A DNA stretch of 64,000 nucleotides from Limivivens sp034101475 (lineage in GTDB: Bacteria; Bacillota; Clostridia; Lachnospirales; Lachnospiraceae). Under the pieces are notes generated by a model, which worked only from the letters and a program-made list of their open reading frames with translations, ran no database searches and had not been told where the DNA came from. The translations under genes were made by a program, and so were the position numbers. Of this stretch, positions 1 through 9,312 are shown one piece after another; the first letter of the stretch is position 1; each line of letters opens with the position of its first letter. Location: positions 1 to 64,000 of the forward strand of contig JAXEJQ010000092.1 in NCBI GenBank assembly GCA_034101475.1, given 5' to 3'.

Positions 1-675
1 ATAAATGGCACCGCAGGGAGCAATTCCTGCCAGAACCGGCTGCACGGCTGTCTCACGAATGGCCTGCATTCCTCTTCCGTGTGCTTTCAAAACATTGTGC
101 CAGATGTGGAAATAATCTCTTGCCCCTACCTTCAGGCCGGGAGCATACCATCCGTTCTCATAGCCGAGCCCTACGATGCACTGCGGCTCATTCAGAGTAA
201 AGAAATGGGTCACACGGTCTGAAAAGTGCGCGCAGACCACTTTCACATATTCATAAAACCACTGTGGGCTGTCGGGATTCAGCCATCCGCCTCTTTTGTG
301 AAGCTCATAAGGCAGATCCCAATGATACAAAGTCATATAGGGTACAATGTCATTTTTTAACAGGGCATCCACCAGACGGTCATAGTATGCCAGTCCTTTT
401 TCATTGATCTTCCCGGTTCCCTCCGGAAAAATTCTTGCCCAGTTTACAGAAAAACGATACGCCTGAATTCCCATTTTTTTCATCAGGGCAATGTCTTCTT
501 CAAAACGATGATACTGATCACAAGCCACGTCTCCGGTATGTCCTCCGAATACTTTTCCCTCTTCCTGGCAAAAAACATCCCAGATATTCAGGCCTTTTCC
601 ATCCTCACCGGCGGCTCCTTCCACCTGATAGGAAGCTGTCGCGCCTCCCCATACAAAATCTTTTTTAAAGCTCAT
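1..675 (-). CDS. GH1 family beta-glucosidase/6-phospho-beta-glucosidase, N-terminal part
   Basis: The open frame runs from an ATG at 675 to the window edge without a stop, giving the first 225 residues of a (beta/alpha)8-barrel GH1 enzyme of about 450 residues. The N-terminus has the family pattern of a Phe-Trp-Gly-Ala-like start followed by Ser-Tyr-Gln, and TLNEP, the acid/base motif of GH1, is encoded near 185-200. GH1 enzymes hydrolyse beta-linked glucosides, galactosides, mannosides or their 6-phosphates; the substrate cannot be told from this part. It is probably the last gene of the sugar operon, 67 bp after the GH2 gene. No signal peptide is seen, so a cytoplasmic enzyme acting on imported oligosaccharides is likely. 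Confidence 0.9.
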   Translation of the reverse strand, partial: MSFKKDFVWGGATASYQVEGAAGEDGKGLNIWDVFCQEEGKVFGGHTGDVACDQYHRFEEDIALMKKMGIQAYRFSVNWARIFPEGTGKINEKGLAYYDRLVDALLKNDIVPYMTLYHWDLPYELHKRGGWLNPDSPQWFYEYVKVVCAHFSDRVTHFFTLNEPQCIVGLGYENGWYAPGLKVGARDYFHIWHNVLKAHGRGMQAIRETAVQPVLAGIAPCGAIY

Positions 676-742
676 TTGTCAGATAACTCCTTTTTATTTT
701 AACCGGATCAGGCGGCAAAACGAACTGCAGCCGTCCGCCTGA

Positions 743-3220
743 TCAATATGTATGATATACGTCGTAAATCCGGATCTCTCCGGTCTGTGCAGGTTCTTCC
801 CCCCAGGCCTTCAGCAGCACCGGCCGGGAATCCGTAATGGAAACCACATTGTTCATCCAGACCGGATCAGAATCCACGCCCTCCAGCATACAATAAGGTA
901 CAAAGGTTTTGGCGGAGATCTCCACGCTGCCACCCTCCATACGGTTCACAGTAAACCGGGGATCCTCAAGTTCCAGGTACTTCATCGGAACAAAGGTTTC
1001 AAATTCTGTCTTCTCCACCGTTTTCCCGTCTTCCTCATAGCGGTATTCCACACACAGAAATACGCGGTCTTCCCGATCCTTCAGCAGCTCCGCATAATCC
1101 TGCTCAAACAGGCGCTGTGCCGAAAGCGCTTTCACCTCCGCGGTCACCTCTGCCTGGGCAAGCACTGCAAAATCCAGCGTTTTCAGGGAAATCCGTGCCT
1201 GTACCTTCCGGTCTGACAGGGATTCATTGGAAATCCAGAAGCTCATGGCCGTTTCTTTCTTTTCGATGCTTCCCGCAACGGAATCGCAGAAATTCCGTGC
1301 CATATAATGCAGCGCCTTGTAACGGCCATAATAATCCATGCTGGACCAGGAGGCCACCGGCCAGTTGTCATTAAACTGCCAGTAAATGCTTCCCATGCAT
1401 CTGCCCCGGTTCCGCCGCCAGTGCTCGGTAGCTTCCTTCATGGCATAGCCCTGGAGAATCTGGCTCAGAAAAATCAGACTTTCCAGATCCCTGGGATAGC
1501 GGAAGGTTTCCGAGAGATAATACAGGATTTTGCCGTTGGCTGCCGGGTTCTTCTGATGATTTTCCATCACTCTGGAAAACAGATTCCGGTCCTTTTCTTC
1601 CGTAAAGGTTTCCACGGTTTTGATGGAAGGCAGAGACTGGAAGCCGAATTCCGAGCAGAAGCGGAAGTAATGCTTCTGATACTCACTGAAGGGCTTCTGA
1701 CCGTGCCAGACATCCCAGTAATGGCAGTCCCCGCGGTTTTCGTCTCCCGGCTCATCAAAGCTTCCTCCGGAAGACGGCGAGGAAGGCCAGTAAAAGGTAT
1801 CCGGCGCCAGCTCTTTTACAATTGCCGGCAGAATATACTCAAACTGCAGCAGATAATCCCGTTTCAGAGAGGGCGTATGGCCCTGGGCATCCTTCCAGTC
1901 TGTCCAGGCCGTCTCCATTTCATTGTTTCCGCAGATCAGAGCCAGGCAGGCGTGATTGCGGAAGCGCAGCAGATTGTCCCTGGTTTCCTGACTGATGTTC
2001 TCAATGAAGGCCGGATTCAGGTCATAGATATTGCAGGCATACATCAGATCCTGCCAGAGCAGAATTCCATATTCATCACACAGATCATAGAATTCATCCG
2101 AGGGATAATAACCGCCGCCCCAGACCCGCAGACAGTTGAAATTGGCAAAAACAGCCGCCTCCACATCCCGCTTCAGAACCTCTCTGGTTATGCGGGAATA
2201 GAAACAGTCATCCGGAATATAATCCGCGCCCCGGGCGAAGATCTTTACCCCGTTTACCTGGATGGCAAACTCCTGCCCCCAGGCATCCTCTTCCCGGGAC
2301 ACCGTCACCGTCCGCAGTCCGATCCGGTATTCCTTCTGTTCGGTTCCATCCTCCGGCGTCCGCAGAGACACCCGAACCGTATAGAGCGGCTGGGAACCAC
2401 AGCCATGGGGCCACCAGAGCTGCGGTTCCGGAATATTCACCGCGGGTCCAGGCCCCTGATACAGCCTCGTTCCCTCCGGATCCAGTACCTCATAGGAAAG
2501 ATCCGCCCCGGAAAGGTCTTCTCCCAGCACCTCTGTCTCCAGAGAAAGGGTAACCCGTTCCGGTACCGTCACAGTCTCCGGTACTGTACCGTCTGCCGCC
2601 GTACACATCAAATGCTGCTGCCGGATCAAAGTCTCTCCCAGACGTGCCTTCTGATAGCAGCACAGCTCGATTTTCCGGAAAATCCCCACATCCGGAAGCT
2701 TGGGGCCCCAGTCCCAGCCAAACATGGAATGGGCTTTCCGGAGGTATTGTCCGCCCATCATGGTCCCGGTATTCGCCAGATGGATCTCTCTCCCCTTTTC
2801 CGGCTGATAGGCTTCAATAAAGCGAATCGGAGAGGTCATGTGAAGCTCCAGCAGATTTTCGCCCTCCTTCACCAGATCCCGGACGGAAAACCTCCAGATC
2901 CGATGCATATTTTCCGTGTGTCCCAGCCTGACCCCATTCAGAAAAAGGTCGGCAACGGTATCAATCCCGTAAAAGGTCAGAATCAGATTGCCGCAGGCAA
3001 GCTCTTCCGGCGTCACTTCAAAAACACCCTGGATATCAAAATCATGTCGAAAAAAATCCGTCCATTTTGATTCATTCAGTCCGTCATAGGGATCCGGCAG
3101 AATCCCCTCCCGGAAGAAGGTATCCATGGCGGAACCAGGAATCGTCATGGGATACCAGTCCGAAGTACCCGAAACCCGGATTCGGAACTGGCTGTCAATG
3201 GTTCTTTTTTGCATACTCAT
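743..3220 (-). CDS. GH2 family beta-mannosidase
   Basis: An 825-residue cytoplasmic enzyme expected to remove beta-mannose from the non-reducing end of manno-oligosaccharides. An N-terminal jelly-roll sugar-binding domain, an Ig-like domain and a TIM barrel follow each other. The acid/base Glu is residue 434 in the GNNE motif, and the nucleophile is Glu524 in SEFGFQS, the form typical of beta-mannosidases rather than beta-galactosidases. The start has a GAAAGGA ribosome site about 6 bp upstream; a second ATG two codons in is an alternative. It lies 49 bp after the GH43 gene in the same operon. Family assignment is firm; exact substrate is inferred. Confidence 0.92.
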   Translation of the reverse strand: MSMQKRTIDSQFRIRVSGTSDWYPMTIPGSAMDTFFREGILPDPYDGLNESKWTDFFRHDFDIQGVFEVTPEELACGNLILTFYGIDTVADLFLNGVRLGHTENMHRIWRFSVRDLVKEGENLLELHMTSPIRFIEAYQPEKGREIHLANTGTMMGGQYLRKAHSMFGWDWGPKLPDVGIFRKIELCCYQKARLGETLIRQQHLMCTAADGTVPETVTVPERVTLSLETEVLGEDLSGADLSYEVLDPEGTRLYQGPGPAVNIPEPQLWWPHGCGSQPLYTVRVSLRTPEDGTEQKEYRIGLRTVTVSREEDAWGQEFAIQVNGVKIFARGADYIPDDCFYSRITREVLKRDVEAAVFANFNCLRVWGGGYYPSDEFYDLCDEYGILLWQDLMYACNIYDLNPAFIENISQETRDNLLRFRNHACLALICGNNEMETAWTDWKDAQGHTPSLKRDYLLQFEYILPAIVKELAPDTFYWPSSPSSGGSFDEPGDENRGDCHYWDVWHGQKPFSEYQKHYFRFCSEFGFQSLPSIKTVETFTEEKDRNLFSRVMENHQKNPAANGKILYYLSETFRYPRDLESLIFLSQILQGYAMKEATEHWRRNRGRCMGSIYWQFNDNWPVASWSSMDYYGRYKALHYMARNFCDSVAGSIEKKETAMSFWISNESLSDRKVQARISLKTLDFAVLAQAEVTAEVKALSAQRLFEQDYAELLKDREDRVFLCVEYRYEEDGKTVEKTEFETFVPMKYLELEDPRFTVNRMEGGSVEISAKTFVPYCMLEGVDSDPVWMNNVVSITDSRPVLLKAWGEEPAQTGEIRIYDVYHTY

Positions 3221-3269
3221 TCAGGTCCTTTCTCGCTCATTCTTGGAACAGACAGACTGCCTGCCCCTG

Positions 3270-4904
3270 TTATTCCGCCGTTTCGTAGCGGAACCATTCA
3301 AAATCTGCCCAGGCCCGCTGTCCCTGCAGATCCTGCACACACATTCCAACAAAGGCCCCGGTAAAGCCCAGGGTATAGTCATCCGACAGGATACGGGCCT
3401 GAAGAACAGGCCCAAACTTCTTCTTTTTTGCGCTGCTGACGCTGAAGAACTGCACCAGGTCCTCCTGCACCTCCAGGCCCAGCTCAAAATCCGGTCCCTC
3501 CAGCCGCTCTCTGGCCTGCAGAACCGTTTTCCCGCCGCAAACCGTCAGCAGATACAGGGCGGTTCCGTCCAGCTCCTCATCAAAGGTAACACAGGCGTAG
3601 TATTGATTTTTCTCATCATACCGGTAAATCAGACCGGCGCCCTGCTGAAAAGAGGTCGGCGCAAAACAGAAGCGGACAGATGCCCGGAAGGAAAGCTCCG
3701 TCTGCCTCCTGGCCAGCAGCGCCTGATAAAAGGTGGAATAAATCGATTCTTTTCCGTATATCCGCAGAAAACCTTCCCGTTCATGAATGGTCATTCCGGT
3801 CATTTCATAGGGAATCCGAAGGGTCTGAAAATCCTTCCGGAACGTTTCATCGGTAAACCGGTATTCCCGGCAGACCGCTTCTGCTTTCGGCGCTACGCTG
3901 CCGTCCCCGTCCGAAACGGAAAAAAATTCCTTCGGTGTCCGGCAGCCATCCTTCAGCACCGGCCAGCCATCCTCCCAGGCAACCTCCTGTATCGCTGTCT
4001 CTCTTCCCAGCGGGCAGAAATGGGTTCCCGGAAGAGGTCTGGAGCAGAGATGGGCCAGATACCAGCTTCCATCCGTTCCCTGGCAGAGACTGCCATGCCC
4101 CGCTTTCTGCAGAAAACTGCTTCCCAGGCCGTCCCGTTCCATCTCCGCCTCCATTTTCGTCCGGTCATAGCTTCCCTCCCAGGAAGACAGCAGCGGATTC
4201 TTCGGATGAATTTCATAAGGACCGTCAATCTGCCGGCTGCGGGCCACGCTGACCGCATGGAACCAGCTTGTGCCTCCCTCGGCACACATCAGATAATAAT
4301 ATCCCTCATGCCAGTAGAGATGAGGACCTTCCGTGCTGCCGATGGCGGTTCCGGTAAAAATCCGTTTCGGCGAGCCGATCAGTTTTTTCTCTGTCGTGCT
4401 GTATTCCTGAAGCAGAATTCCGGTGAAGGGATGGTCACCTCCAAGGCCAAGGATTTTCCGGTAATCCCATTCCATGTTGACCAGCCATTTCCTGCCGTCC
4501 CGGTCATGGAACAGGGACGGATCAAAACCGCTGGAATTTAAGTAAACCGGTGCAGACCAGGGGCCCCGAAGGTCCCGGGCACAGATCAGATAGTTGGGGG
4601 TATCCATGGGCGGATACTCCCGGGCATTATGGACAACGGTATAAATCAGGTAAAAAAGCTCTCCGTCATAGCTTAAACAGGGCGCCCAGATGCCATCCGA
4701 GGCAGGCACGCCCCGCAGATCCGCCATTTCCGTCGAATCCAGCGGCGCACAGAGATATTCCCAGTCCGCCAGATTCCGGGAGTGGTAAATCCGCACTCCG
4801 GGAAACCATTCAAAAGTAGATGTTGCCAGATAATAGTCCTCCCCCACCCGGATCAGAGAAGGGTCGGGATGAAATCCCCGCAAAACCGGATTTTGAATCT
4901 GCAT
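3270..4904 (-). CDS. GH43 family beta-xylosidase/alpha-arabinofuranosidase
   Basis: A 544-residue enzyme with a five-bladed propeller and a C-terminal concanavalin-like beta-sandwich typical of XynB-type GH43 proteins. The catalytic triad is visible: base Asp14 (HPDPS), pKa-modulating Asp128 (FDPSLFHD) and acid Glu192 (STEGPHLY). There is no signal peptide, so it probably acts on imported xylo- or arabino-oligosaccharides. The frame extends upstream to 4958, but AAAGGAGG lies right before two adjacent ATGs at 4907 and 4904; spacing favours 4904. Together with the GH2 and GH1 genes it points to hemicellulose side-chain or backbone use. The GH43 family is clear; xylosidase versus arabinofuranosidase is not. 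Confidence 0.9.
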   Translation of the reverse strand: MQIQNPVLRGFHPDPSLIRVGEDYYLATSTFEWFPGVRIYHSRNLADWEYLCAPLDSTEMADLRGVPASDGIWAPCLSYDGELFYLIYTVVHNAREYPPMDTPNYLICARDLRGPWSAPVYLNSSGFDPSLFHDRDGRKWLVNMEWDYRKILGLGGDHPFTGILLQEYSTTEKKLIGSPKRIFTGTAIGSTEGPHLYWHEGYYYLMCAEGGTSWFHAVSVARSRQIDGPYEIHPKNPLLSSWEGSYDRTKMEAEMERDGLGSSFLQKAGHGSLCQGTDGSWYLAHLCSRPLPGTHFCPLGRETAIQEVAWEDGWPVLKDGCRTPKEFFSVSDGDGSVAPKAEAVCREYRFTDETFRKDFQTLRIPYEMTGMTIHEREGFLRIYGKESIYSTFYQALLARRQTELSFRASVRFCFAPTSFQQGAGLIYRYDEKNQYYACVTFDEELDGTALYLLTVCGGKTVLQARERLEGPDFELGLEVQEDLVQFFSVSSAKKKKFGPVLQARILSDDYTLGFTGAFVGMCVQDLQGQRAWADFEWFRYETAE

Positions 4905-4966
4905 CATAATTCCTCCTTTATGATAAAGCAATCGCTCATGAAAAAGAAAGGGAGCCACAGGCCCCC

Positions 4967-5788
4967 TTACCTTTTCTGAAAAACGTGGGATTCCGTATAG
5001 GAAATTCCAATACTCTTTTCATTGTACAAGAGTTTATATCCATTATCAAGCAGGATTTTTTCTCCGATTTCCGGATTTTTTAAAATCGCCTCCGCTGCCC
5101 TCCGGTAATCCTCAATACAGGAAGCATCCAGGGGACATTCATGATGGCCCGGCCAGATCTGTTCAAACAGATCCTTTTTTTCCAGAAGCTTTTCCGCCGT
5201 TTCGCCGAATTCCTCCACGGAAGCCGAATGCTCGAAATACACCAGAACTTCCCGGTTGCACACCGTATCACCAGAGAAAAGACAGGCATTTTCCCGATCC
5301 AGCAGGCAGATACTTCCCCGGGTGTGGCCCGGCGTTTCAATGACCTCAAGGGTTCTTCCGCCAAGCGCAATCCGGTCTCCCTCTTTGATGAAAGAAAGGT
5401 TCTCCGGCATGTTCGCTTCTTCCAGAAAAGCAGCTTCCTCCGGCGTCAGCAAAACTCCGAACAGCTCGCTGAAACGCTTCATCTGCCGTGCCCGGGTTTC
5501 CCGGTCAAAGCCTTCCTTCAGAACCTGCACATCCTGTTCGTGGATCAGACATTCCCCAAATGCGCCTGCCGCACCCGTATGGTCAAAATGACCATGGGTC
5601 AGAACCACAGAAACCGGTTTGTCCGTCAGAGACGCCACCGTTTCCTTCAGACCGCTGAAGCCGTTTCCGGCATCCAGCAGGACAGCCCGGTCTGCTCCCT
5701 CGATCAGGTACAGATAGGTCCGGAAAGGATCCTCAAGCTGCCAGGTATGTCTATCCAGTCTGCGGACTTTATAATTTAGATTCTCCAT
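4967..5788 (-). CDS. MBL-fold metallo-hydrolase
   Basis: A 273-residue metallo-beta-lactamase-fold protein. The metal-binding HxHxDH motif is at residues 65-70 (HGHFDH), with later ligands in TPGHT, SGD and GHH. Proteins of this glyoxalase-II-like type hydrolyse thioesters, lactones or phosphoesters; they are not antibiotic lactamases. Its start codon overlaps the stop of the permease gene by one base (TGATG), which implies translational coupling and a job in the sugar pathway. A role on a sugar lactone or similar intermediate is only a guess from context. Confidence 0.85.
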   Translation of the reverse strand: MENLNYKVRRLDRHTWQLEDPFRTYLYLIEGADRAVLLDAGNGFSGLKETVASLTDKPVSVVLTHGHFDHTGAAGAFGECLIHEQDVQVLKEGFDRETRARQMKRFSELFGVLLTPEEAAFLEEANMPENLSFIKEGDRIALGGRTLEVIETPGHTRGSICLLDRENACLFSGDTVCNREVLVYFEHSASVEEFGETAEKLLEKKDLFEQIWPGHHECPLDASCIEDYRRAAEAILKNPEIGEKILLDNGYKLLYNEKSIGISYTESHVFQKR

Positions 5789-6621
5789 CAGCCTTTCACA
5801 CTTCCTGCCACGATACCTTCAATGATATAGCGCTGTCCGAACATATACAGAATCATAACCGGCAGCATGGTCAGAACCAGACCTGCCATCATGGGCGCGT
5901 AATCAGCAGAATGGCTTGCCAGGAACGCATAGGTCATCAGCGGCAGCGTCTTCACTTCCTTCAGGGAAAGCAGCGTACTTGCCAGAATGTAATCGTTCCA
6001 GATGGACAGTGCCACAAATACCACATTGGTCATGGTAATGGGCTTCAGCAGCGGGAAAATAATCTTAAAGAAGGTTTTCTCCGCGGAAGCGCCGTCGATC
6101 AGGGCCGCTTCATCCAGCTCCGCCGGAATTCCTGTGATAAAGCCGCTGTACAGGAAGGTGGGGGAAGGAATATTCAGGCCGATGTGAATAAAGGTTACCA
6201 GCCAGATATTGTTGGTCAGTCCCAGGCCGCCGCCGTACAGTTTTACCAGCGGAATCATGATAACCTGGAAAGGAACAACCATAGCTGCAACCAGGATCAT
6301 ATAGAAGGCCTTTGTAATTTTCCACTTTTTACGGGTCAATACGTATGCGTTCATGGAGCTTAAAATAACGCTGACGCCGGTTGCGATCACACAGATCAGA
6401 ATTGAATTCTTAAAGGAATTCAAAAACTGCATGGTGTTAAACGCATTCACATAGTTTTCCCCATGAACGGTGGTTGGCCAGCTGAAGGGATTTGCAACAA
6501 ATTCCGTTGACAGCTTAAAGCTGTTCAGGATTACCAGGAAAAATGGGATGATAAAAAACACTGCCAGCAGCAATACAATGATGAATACAAGGACGGTGGA
6601 TTTTGTTTTCTTCGCCTGCAT
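5788..6621 (-). CDS. Carbohydrate ABC transporter permease, MalG type
   Basis: A 277-residue inner-membrane permease with about six transmembrane segments. The EAA loop that docks the ATPase is recognisable as ELDEAALIDGAS followed by a Phe-Lys-Ile-Ile-Phe-Pro-Leu stretch. It pairs with the MalF-type permease directly upstream and abuts it at 6621 with no gap. No ATPase gene is present in the locus, as is common in Firmicutes that use a shared MsmK-type ATPase. Confidence 0.93.
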   Translation of the reverse strand: MQAKKTKSTVLVFIIVLLLAVFFIIPFFLVILNSFKLSTEFVANPFSWPTTVHGENYVNAFNTMQFLNSFKNSILICVIATGVSVILSSMNAYVLTRKKWKITKAFYMILVAAMVVPFQVIMIPLVKLYGGGLGLTNNIWLVTFIHIGLNIPSPTFLYSGFITGIPAELDEAALIDGASAEKTFFKIIFPLLKPITMTNVVFVALSIWNDYILASTLLSLKEVKTLPLMTYAFLASHSADYAPMMAGLVLTMLPVMILYMFGQRYIIEGIVAGSVKG

Positions 6622-7496
6622 TATGCCTGCACCTCCCCTTTCTTCGATACGGATACCTGAATCATTGAAATAATCGCAACAATAACAAACAGTACCAATG
6701 CCTCTGCCTGGCCCTTGCCATAGTCAAAGTTACTGAACGCCGTCTGGTAAATCTTCAATGCCAGAAGCTCTGTAGACTTGAAGGGACCGCCTGCAGTCAG
6801 GGTCAGGTTCACATCAAAGGACATGAACGCTCTGGAAATTGCCATAAATACGCAGATGGTAATGGAAGAACGGATCATCGGGATCTTAATATAGCGCAGA
6901 AGCTGCCAGGGTGTGGTTCCGTCAATTCTGGCTGCTTCCAGCATATCCTTGGAAACATTGGTCAGACCGGCTACATAGATAACCATCAGATAGCCGCTTA
7001 ACTGCCATACAGCCACGACAATTAAGGCAACCATTGCCATGGTGGGATTGGTCAGCCAGGACGTTTCAAAAATACCGATTCCCGTAACCTCTCCGACCTT
7101 TGTCAGGGCAAAGGAGAAAATATAGTTCCAGATATAACCCATTACCACACCGCCGATCATGTTCGCGGCAAAAAAGCAGGTACGGAACAGACCCTGAAGC
7201 TTAATTCCAAAGGTCAGTAAAAGTGCGAGCGCCAGTCCTAAAACATTACTGAGCACAACTACGAAAAATACATAAATAAAAGTCTTGATCAGAGAAGTCA
7301 GGAATGTTTTATCTGTGAAAATCGCCAGATAGTTTGTAAATCCTACCATATCGTAAGTCGGTGACAGACCGTTCCAGTTTGTGAAGGTCAGATAAATACC
7401 ATAAATCAGCGGAATGACTACGATCAGTGCCCAGATCAGCATGGGAGGAATGACAAATTCACAGAACAGCCTGATTTCATTTTTCTTCTTTTTCAT
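6621..7496 (-). CDS. Carbohydrate ABC transporter permease, MalF type
   Basis: A 291-residue permease with six predicted membrane segments and an EAA loop around MLEAARIDGTTP. The open frame reaches to 7658, but AGGAGG lies 6 bp before the ATG at 7496, and the upstream extension is encoded by a dispersed repeat (7581-7639), so the short form is chosen. It follows the solute-binding protein gene by 290 bp and forms the membrane pair with the MalG-type protein. Confidence 0.92.
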   Translation of the reverse strand: MKKKKNEIRLFCEFVIPPMLIWALIVVIPLIYGIYLTFTNWNGLSPTYDMVGFTNYLAIFTDKTFLTSLIKTFIYVFFVVVLSNVLGLALALLLTFGIKLQGLFRTCFFAANMIGGVVMGYIWNYIFSFALTKVGEVTGIGIFETSWLTNPTMAMVALIVVAVWQLSGYLMVIYVAGLTNVSKDMLEAARIDGTTPWQLLRYIKIPMIRSSITICVFMAISRAFMSFDVNLTLTAGGPFKSTELLALKIYQTAFSNFDYGKGQAEALVLFVIVAIISMIQVSVSKKGEVQA

Positions 7497-7580
7497 CGGA
7501 CGCCTCCTGATTGCTTTGATTTTGCGCAGGGACTCACTGCCGGAAATTCCAGCGGTTCTGAAATTCTTCATCTGCAAGAT

Positions 7581-7639
7581 GGGCAGGATTGTTGGAGTGC
7601 GAAGCACGGAACAATCCGTATGGCATCTTTTGACCCCAA
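7581..7639 (+). repeat. Dispersed repeat family A, copy 1 (single end)
   Basis: This 59 bp stretch is nearly identical to 23191-23249. It can fold as GGATTGT / ACAATCC around an inner GTGC-GAA-GCAC hairpin and is followed by a conserved flank ending in TTTTGACCCCAA. It lies between the solute-binding and permease genes of one operon, so it is transcribed. It corresponds to one end of the longer element at 22958-23249. Confidence 0.8.
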
Positions 7640-7739
7640 CATCTCTGCAATGAATCATCTCAAGGAATCACCCTCATTCGTATGGAATCATCCGTATGCG
7701 AATTTCCATCCATGAAAAAATTCCCGACAGTGATAAATG

Positions 7740-7764
7740 GAGATGACCCGAAAGCCATCTCCAT
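7740..7764 (-). other. Intercistronic hairpin after solute-binding protein gene
   Basis: GGAGATG and CATCTCC form a 7 bp stem around a 10-nt loop, 23 bp past the stop of the binding-protein gene. There is no long T-run, so it may protect the upstream transcript or act as a partial terminator, which would raise binding protein over permease. The function is inferred from position. Confidence 0.5.
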
Positions 7765-7786
7765 CCTGAAATACAGCTATTTGGGA

Positions 7787-9082
7787 TTACTGTGCCTGCC
7801 AGTATGCCTGAATTGCATCGGCTGCTGCATCTCGATCCATCATACCTACCAGATACTGCTGCATAACTGCACCATTCTCAGACCAGAAATCAGACGGAAG
7901 CAGGGAAGAGAACGCATAGGTGCTGGAGGTCTGCTCTGCTGCAACATAAGCCTGGGTAGCATTTCCCAGAGGGCTTGCTACGGTTACGTCTACGCCGCTG
8001 AACGGAAGTGTAATGGACAGCGCATCAGACATATCCTGTGCTCTTTCGATGGTCAGATACTCTACCAGCTTCTTGCCTGCTTCCTGCTGTGCCTCATCGT
8101 TCTTGCTGCCGTCAATGCAGTAGCCCTTTGCCGGGAATACGCCAAGCTGCTGATTCAGCGGATCTTCTGCATTGCCGTTCAGCGGGCAGGGCATAATACC
8201 ATATTCGTCTTCCGGATTTGCAACGCTTTCCAGATAAGACCATGCCCAGTCACCCATGAACCACATTGCAACGTTGCCTGCTGCCATTGCCTGTCCATCC
8301 AGCTCAGTGTTTCCGATCAGAGGATCTTTGGAGTTGTAGTTATATTTTGCAATGATATCAAATGTATCCATAACGCCGTTCCATACATCGTTGCTCTTCA
8401 GCTCGATGGAACCGTCTTTTACGCCTTCAATGAAAGCAACCTGAGCATCTGCATCACCCTGTGCACCGGAGAATACCTGGCTTAAGAAGTGAGAACCCAA
8501 GGACCAGTCAACACCTGTGAACATAATCGGAGCTACACCGCCTGCCTGGATTTTCTCACACAGAGCTTCCAGATCTGCGTTGCTCTTGATGTTTGCCGGA
8601 TCAAAAGCTTCGCCGGTTGCTTTTTCAATGGTAGTCTTGTTGTAAACAATACCCATGGACTGTACGGAGTTCGGAACACCGTATACGTTTCCTTCTGCAT
8701 CTTTGAAGATATCCAGATAGGAAGGATCGGTATGATCTGCAATCCAGGTATCCGTGCCTTCCAGATCATAAGCTGCAAGGTTTGCGATGTTTTCCTGAAT
8801 GTCAATGGCATCCATTAATGATACAGTGGGTGCATCGCCGCTGTTGTACAGAGTCATCCATTTCTGCTTCTCACTGCTGTCGTAAGCGATGTAGTTTACG
8901 GTGATGTCCGGATTCTCTGCCATAAAGTCTGCGCAGAACTGCTCAAACTCTGCATCATGTCCCGGAACAGTGGTGTACAGGGAAATTGTGGTTCCCTCTG
9001 CGTTGGTGAATACGGGTGCGGCCATAGCCATGGAAAGTGCTAAAGTACCGCAAAGAACTGTTGCTACTGCTTTTCTTTTCAT
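7787..9082 (-). CDS. Extracellular sugar-binding protein of ABC transporter
   Basis: A 431-residue family 1 solute-binding protein. It begins with a Sec signal peptide (basic MKRK, then a hydrophobic stretch ending in Ala-rich residues about 20-29). The first residues do contain Cys11, but it does not fit a clear lipobox, so lipid anchoring is doubtful. The two-lobed body has the usual Trp-rich C-terminal half (WFMGDWAW). It is the first structural gene of the locus, downstream of LacI-type operator candidates, and should determine which oligosaccharide is imported. Confidence 0.92.
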   Translation of the reverse strand: MKRKAVATVLCGTLALSMAMAAPVFTNAEGTTISLYTTVPGHDAEFEQFCADFMAENPDITVNYIAYDSSEKQKWMTLYNSGDAPTVSLMDAIDIQENIANLAAYDLEGTDTWIADHTDPSYLDIFKDAEGNVYGVPNSVQSMGIVYNKTTIEKATGEAFDPANIKSNADLEALCEKIQAGGVAPIMFTGVDWSLGSHFLSQVFSGAQGDADAQVAFIEGVKDGSIELKSNDVWNGVMDTFDIIAKYNYNSKDPLIGNTELDGQAMAAGNVAMWFMGDWAWSYLESVANPEDEYGIMPCPLNGNAEDPLNQQLGVFPAKGYCIDGSKNDEAQQEAGKKLVEYLTIERAQDMSDALSITLPFSGVDVTVASPLGNATQAYVAAEQTSSTYAFSSLLPSDFWSENGAVMQQYLVGMMDRDAAADAIQAYWQAQ

Positions 9083-9260
9083 AAGGTGTGCCCTCCTTGA
9101 TATTTTTCCCGGTTCTGAGCCGGGTGATTTATAAATTTATATTTAAGCTTTTCAGCTCAATATCGTTTTTTCCGGAGCTCCGGGAAACATTCTCCTGCTG
9201 TTCCCCTGCTGCGCTTCTGTGATATTCCATATTTTGGTATATTCCATATATTCCATATTC

Positions 9261-9276
9261 AGGAAATCGTTTTCCT
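9261..9276 (-). promoter_or_regulatory. Candidate LacI-family operator (cre-like) before binding-protein gene
   Basis: AGGAAATCGTTTTCCT is a near-perfect palindrome around a central CG, as in LacI/CcpA family sites. It lies about 180 bp upstream of the solute-binding gene, just past the stop of the LacI gene. A related half-site (GAAAAAACGATATTG on the minus strand) lies near 9161-9175. Three copies of an ATATTCCATAT-like motif occur at 9221-9260. CcpA is an alternative binder. Confidence 0.5.
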
Positions 9277-9312
9277 GCTTTCTCAAAAAAAATATCCCTG
9301 GCGAAAATCCGG

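Noticed and set aside
1307..3070. 587-codon plus-strand frame opposite the beta-mannosidase gene
   Set aside because: Antisense shadow caused by codon bias; no ribosome site and no recognisable motif.
4967..5788. Possible antibiotic-degrading metallo-beta-lactamase
   Set aside because: No signal peptide, the sequence is of the glyoxalase II-like general hydrolase type, and it is coupled to sugar genes.
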